From Desulfuromonadaceae bacterium (lineage in GTDB: Bacteria; Desulfobacterota; Desulfuromonadia; Desulfuromonadales; Syntrophotaleaceae), in assembly GCA_021107335.1 (NCBI GenBank), contig JAIOSZ010000277.1, positions 1-7,836 on the forward strand: 7,836 nt of DNA, read 5' to 3'. Positions 5,729 through 7,836 of this stretch are shown piece by piece. Below the pieces are notes generated by a model. That model searched no databases. It saw nothing but the letters and a program-made list of their open reading frames with translations, and had not been told where the DNA came from. The translations under genes were made by a program, and so were the position numbers. How positions within the stretch are numbered: position 1 is the stretch's first letter; the number at the start of each line of letters is the position of its first letter.

Positions 5729-7186
5729 TATGATGTGGACGGTATCACCGCCAGTGCTCTGTTGGTTGAGAATTTGCGTTCTTTTGGTGCCACCGTGGAC
5801 TATTACATTCCGCTACGATTGGTCGACGGTTATGGTTTGTCTGGCGAGGCTCTGCAAAGAGCCGCCGATAGTGGCGCCAAGGTGGCAGTGTCCGTCGATT
5901 GCGGGGTGTCGGCTCACGACGAAGCTCTATTGGCCAAAGAGTTGGGCCTTGACCTGATCATTACCGACCACCATCAACCCCCCGATCATCTGCCTGAGGC
6001 TCTAGCGGTTATCAACCCCCATCGATCGGACTGTACCTTTCCCTATAAAGGACTGGCCGGGGTTGGGGTGGCCTTTATGCTGCTGGTTGCTTTGCGCAGT
6101 CGTCTACGCCAGCAGGGTTGGTTTGACGCGCGGCCTGAACCAGATCTGCGTCGCAGTCTCGACCTAGTGGCTCTCGGTACCATCGCTGATATCGCCCCGT
6201 TAACCGGCCTCAACCGTATTCTGGTTAAGGCCGGCCTGGAAGTACTCAACCAGGGGCAGCGGCCGGGCATCGCCGCTCTGAGAGAGGTCGCTGATGTCAA
6301 AGAGATCAATTGCGGCAGTGTCGGTTTTCGACTGGCGCCCCGTTTAAACGCCGCCGGTCGCTTGCAGGACGCCGCCCAGGGGGTCGCCCTGCTCCTTGAG
6401 CCCTCACCGGACAAGGCCTTGGAGAGCGCACGCCACCTCGACGACTGCAATCGCGAGCGTCAGGCAATCGAACAGCAGACCCTTGAACAGGCCCTGGAAC
6501 AACTTACTGAAACCTACGATCCATCGCAACGCAGTATCGTCCTCGCTGACTCCGAGTGGCATTCAGGGGTGATCGGTATCGTCGCCAGCCGCCTGGTGGA
6601 ACGTTTTTACCGGCCGACGGTACTCATTGCTGTGGACAATGGGATCGGCAAAGGCTCGGCACGCTCTATCCGCGGTTTTCACCTCTATCGAGCGCTATAT
6701 GACTGTCAGCAACAGCTGAGTGGTTTTGGCGGTCATGAATATGCCGCCGGCCTATCGATCCCTGCAGAGCACATTGAGACCTTTGCCGCCGACTTTGAGG
6801 CGGTGGCAGAAAAAGCACTGAGGGACGATCAGCTACAGCCACGCCATCTGTTTGATCAAGAGGTCCTCCTCGAAGAATTAACCCTGGAAATCGTCACTGA
6901 GCTCAACCTGCTGGCCCCCTTCGGAATGGGTAACCCTCAGCCGCTGTTGGTGGCCCGCAATCTACGCGCCCAACAGGTGCAGATCCTTGGTGAAAAGCAT
7001 CTGCGCTTCACCGCCCGTCAGGGAGGGTATAGCCAACCCTGTATTGCCTTCGGCATGGCCGCTAGAATCGACGAACTGGCAGGAGAGTTTGACTTGCTCT
7101 TTACCCCAGACATTAACGAATGGCGGGGACGGAATTCGATTCAGCTCAAGGTTAAGGATTTCGCAGTAGTTGGAGAAGCAAAATGA
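5729..7186 (+). pseudogene. recJ: 5'-truncated recJ, single-stranded-DNA exonuclease
   Basis: RecJ is a 5'-3' single-strand exonuclease of recombination and repair. This frame holds about 485 codons, against roughly 570-580 in a full RecJ, so about 85-95 N-terminal residues are missing. It opens directly after an in-frame TAA (5726-5728) at Tyr-Asp-Val-Asp-Gly-Ile-Thr, the second half of motif I (normally GDYDVDG). The rest is intact. Counting from the GTG at 5735, it shows motif II VSVDCG (Asp55), the DHH motif Asp78-His79-His80, Asp152 in TIADIAPL, GSARSIRGFHL at about 308-318 and GFGGHEYAAG near 330-339. The only usable start is that GTG, which replaces the Val of motif I and drops the first catalytic Asp, and no good ribosome binding site is near. 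An active enzyme is unlikely. The break fits the right edge of the segment carrying CBASS and parDE. Confidence 0.9.
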
Positions 7187-7402
7187 TATTTCCTTGAAGG
7201 TTCCGACTTGGAGTAAGTTTGTATTGTAGGTGCGCCGGCTCCTTTATTTTGCAGACGCGCTTTTTCTCATTGTTTGCACATTTCTTCTTAATCCCCAGGT
7301 GTATATTTAACTGACGTTAGAGGATATGTAAGGTCTTTCTTATTGCTTGAACTTGAATGTAATTATTAAATAAATATGGACATTTATAGCTGGAGGTGCG
7401 CA
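7187..7402. other. Intergenic region between recJ and lipoprotein gene
   Basis: This is an AT-rich gap of 216 bases. I found no convincing recJ terminator. A weak promoter-like pair, TTGAAC (7347-7352) and TAAATA (7371-7376) with an 18-base gap, could serve the downstream gene, but it is little better than chance in AT-rich DNA. Confidence 0.4.
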
Positions 7403-7836
7403 ATGAAATTAATTAAACAAGTAAAAGCTACTACGAAATTCGCCGGGGTTTTTCCCGCATGGGGCGTTGTCGGTGGACTGTTGTTGCTCGTCGTTACGCT
7501 CAGCACTGGTTGTGTCAAGACCACCGGGGCAAGCGTGCAAACATCGTCCAAAATCCTGTTTGCCAGTACTTGTTCCGGTAACTATGAGATCTACTCAATG
7601 AACCCTGATGGCTCACAGGTTGTGCAGATCACTGCAGACGGGACGGACAACCGAGAACCGGATTGGGCGCTCAACGGTTCACAGATAGCGTTTAAAAGTA
7701 CTCGCAACGATGAGGGAACTAATCCCGAGGGTGACTTTGAAATCTTTGTCATGGACGCGGATGGTTCCAAACTAAGGCAGCTGACGAATGACAGCCGTGA
7801 TGATCGTCACCCAGTATTTTCAGCGGACGGTAAATC
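7403..7836 (+). CDS. Lipoprotein with TolB-like beta-propeller repeats (partial, 3' end off window)
   Basis: The first 144 residues of a secreted protein are visible with no stop. The N-terminus has lysines at 2, 5, 8 and 12, a hydrophobic segment at about 20-33, and LSTGC ending at Cys37. This is a lipobox-like site, so the protein is probably a lipid-anchored envelope lipoprotein. After a short linker come two copies of a PD40/TolB-type propeller repeat, NYEIYSMNPDGSQVVQIT (60-77) and DFEIFVMDADGSKLRQLT (111-128), each followed by a blade strand with a DW/HPVFS-type motif. Such propellers usually bind proteins or ligands, and no specific role can be given. The ATG at 7403 has GGAGG six bases upstream. 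More blades should follow beyond the window. Confidence 0.85.
   Translation, partial: MKLIKQVKATTKFAGVFPAWGVVGGLLLLVVTLSTGCVKTTGASVQTSSKILFASTCSGNYEIYSMNPDGSQVVQITADGTDNREPDWALNGSQIAFKSTRNDEGTNPEGDFEIFVMDADGSKLRQLTNDSRDDRHPVFSADGK

Noticed and set aside
6043..6450. Minus-strand 135-codon frame inside recJ
   Set aside because: It is a low-complexity Arg/Ser/Ala-rich shadow of the GC-rich recJ coding strand.
5735..7186. Functional RecJ starting at GTG 5735
   Set aside because: This start lies inside motif I and removes the first catalytic Asp and about 85-95 N-terminal residues, with no nearby ribosome binding site. A truncated gene is the better call.

Overview
The window carries a nearly complete type II CBASS anti-phage operon on the minus strand (about 1-4302). 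It is followed on the plus strand by a ParDE-type toxin-antitoxin pair with a frameshifted toxin (4720-5268), a short stretch of unrecognised and possibly decayed sequence (about 5269-5728), a recJ gene that has lost its 5' end (5729-7186), and the start of a lipoprotein gene that runs off the right edge (7403-7836).

CBASS block, in transcription order: a cGAS/DncV-like nucleotidyltransferase (4302-3250), an E2-E1 fusion Cap2 (3249-1474), a JAMM isopeptidase Cap3 (1477-956), and an HNH-SAVED nuclease Cap5 (981 to beyond base 1). The genes abut or overlap, so they look like one translationally coupled unit. By family knowledge, the cyclase is primed by Cap2-catalysed conjugation of its C-terminus, with Cap3 reversing the conjugation. 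It makes a cyclic dinucleotide that the SAVED domain of Cap5 senses, and the HNH domain then degrades DNA. The order and families are those of a known CBASS type, so the system class is not new. The nucleotide product, cyclase clade and regulation cannot be fixed from sequence alone.

The recJ remnant starts exactly inside catalytic motif I (Tyr-Asp-Val-Asp-Gly), directly after an in-frame stop, and everything downstream of that point is intact. The simplest reading is that the defence/TA segment is an island whose right edge cuts recJ near base 5729. The left edge lies outside the window. The recJ stretch looks more GC-rich than the island to its left.

Organism: a Gram-negative bacterium is suggested by the lipoprotein with a TolB-like propeller. 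The RecJ sequence looks proteobacterial, possibly from a Desulfuromonas/Geobacter-like lineage, but that placement is an impression, not a result. I saw no rRNA, tRNA, CRISPR array, integrase or transposase.
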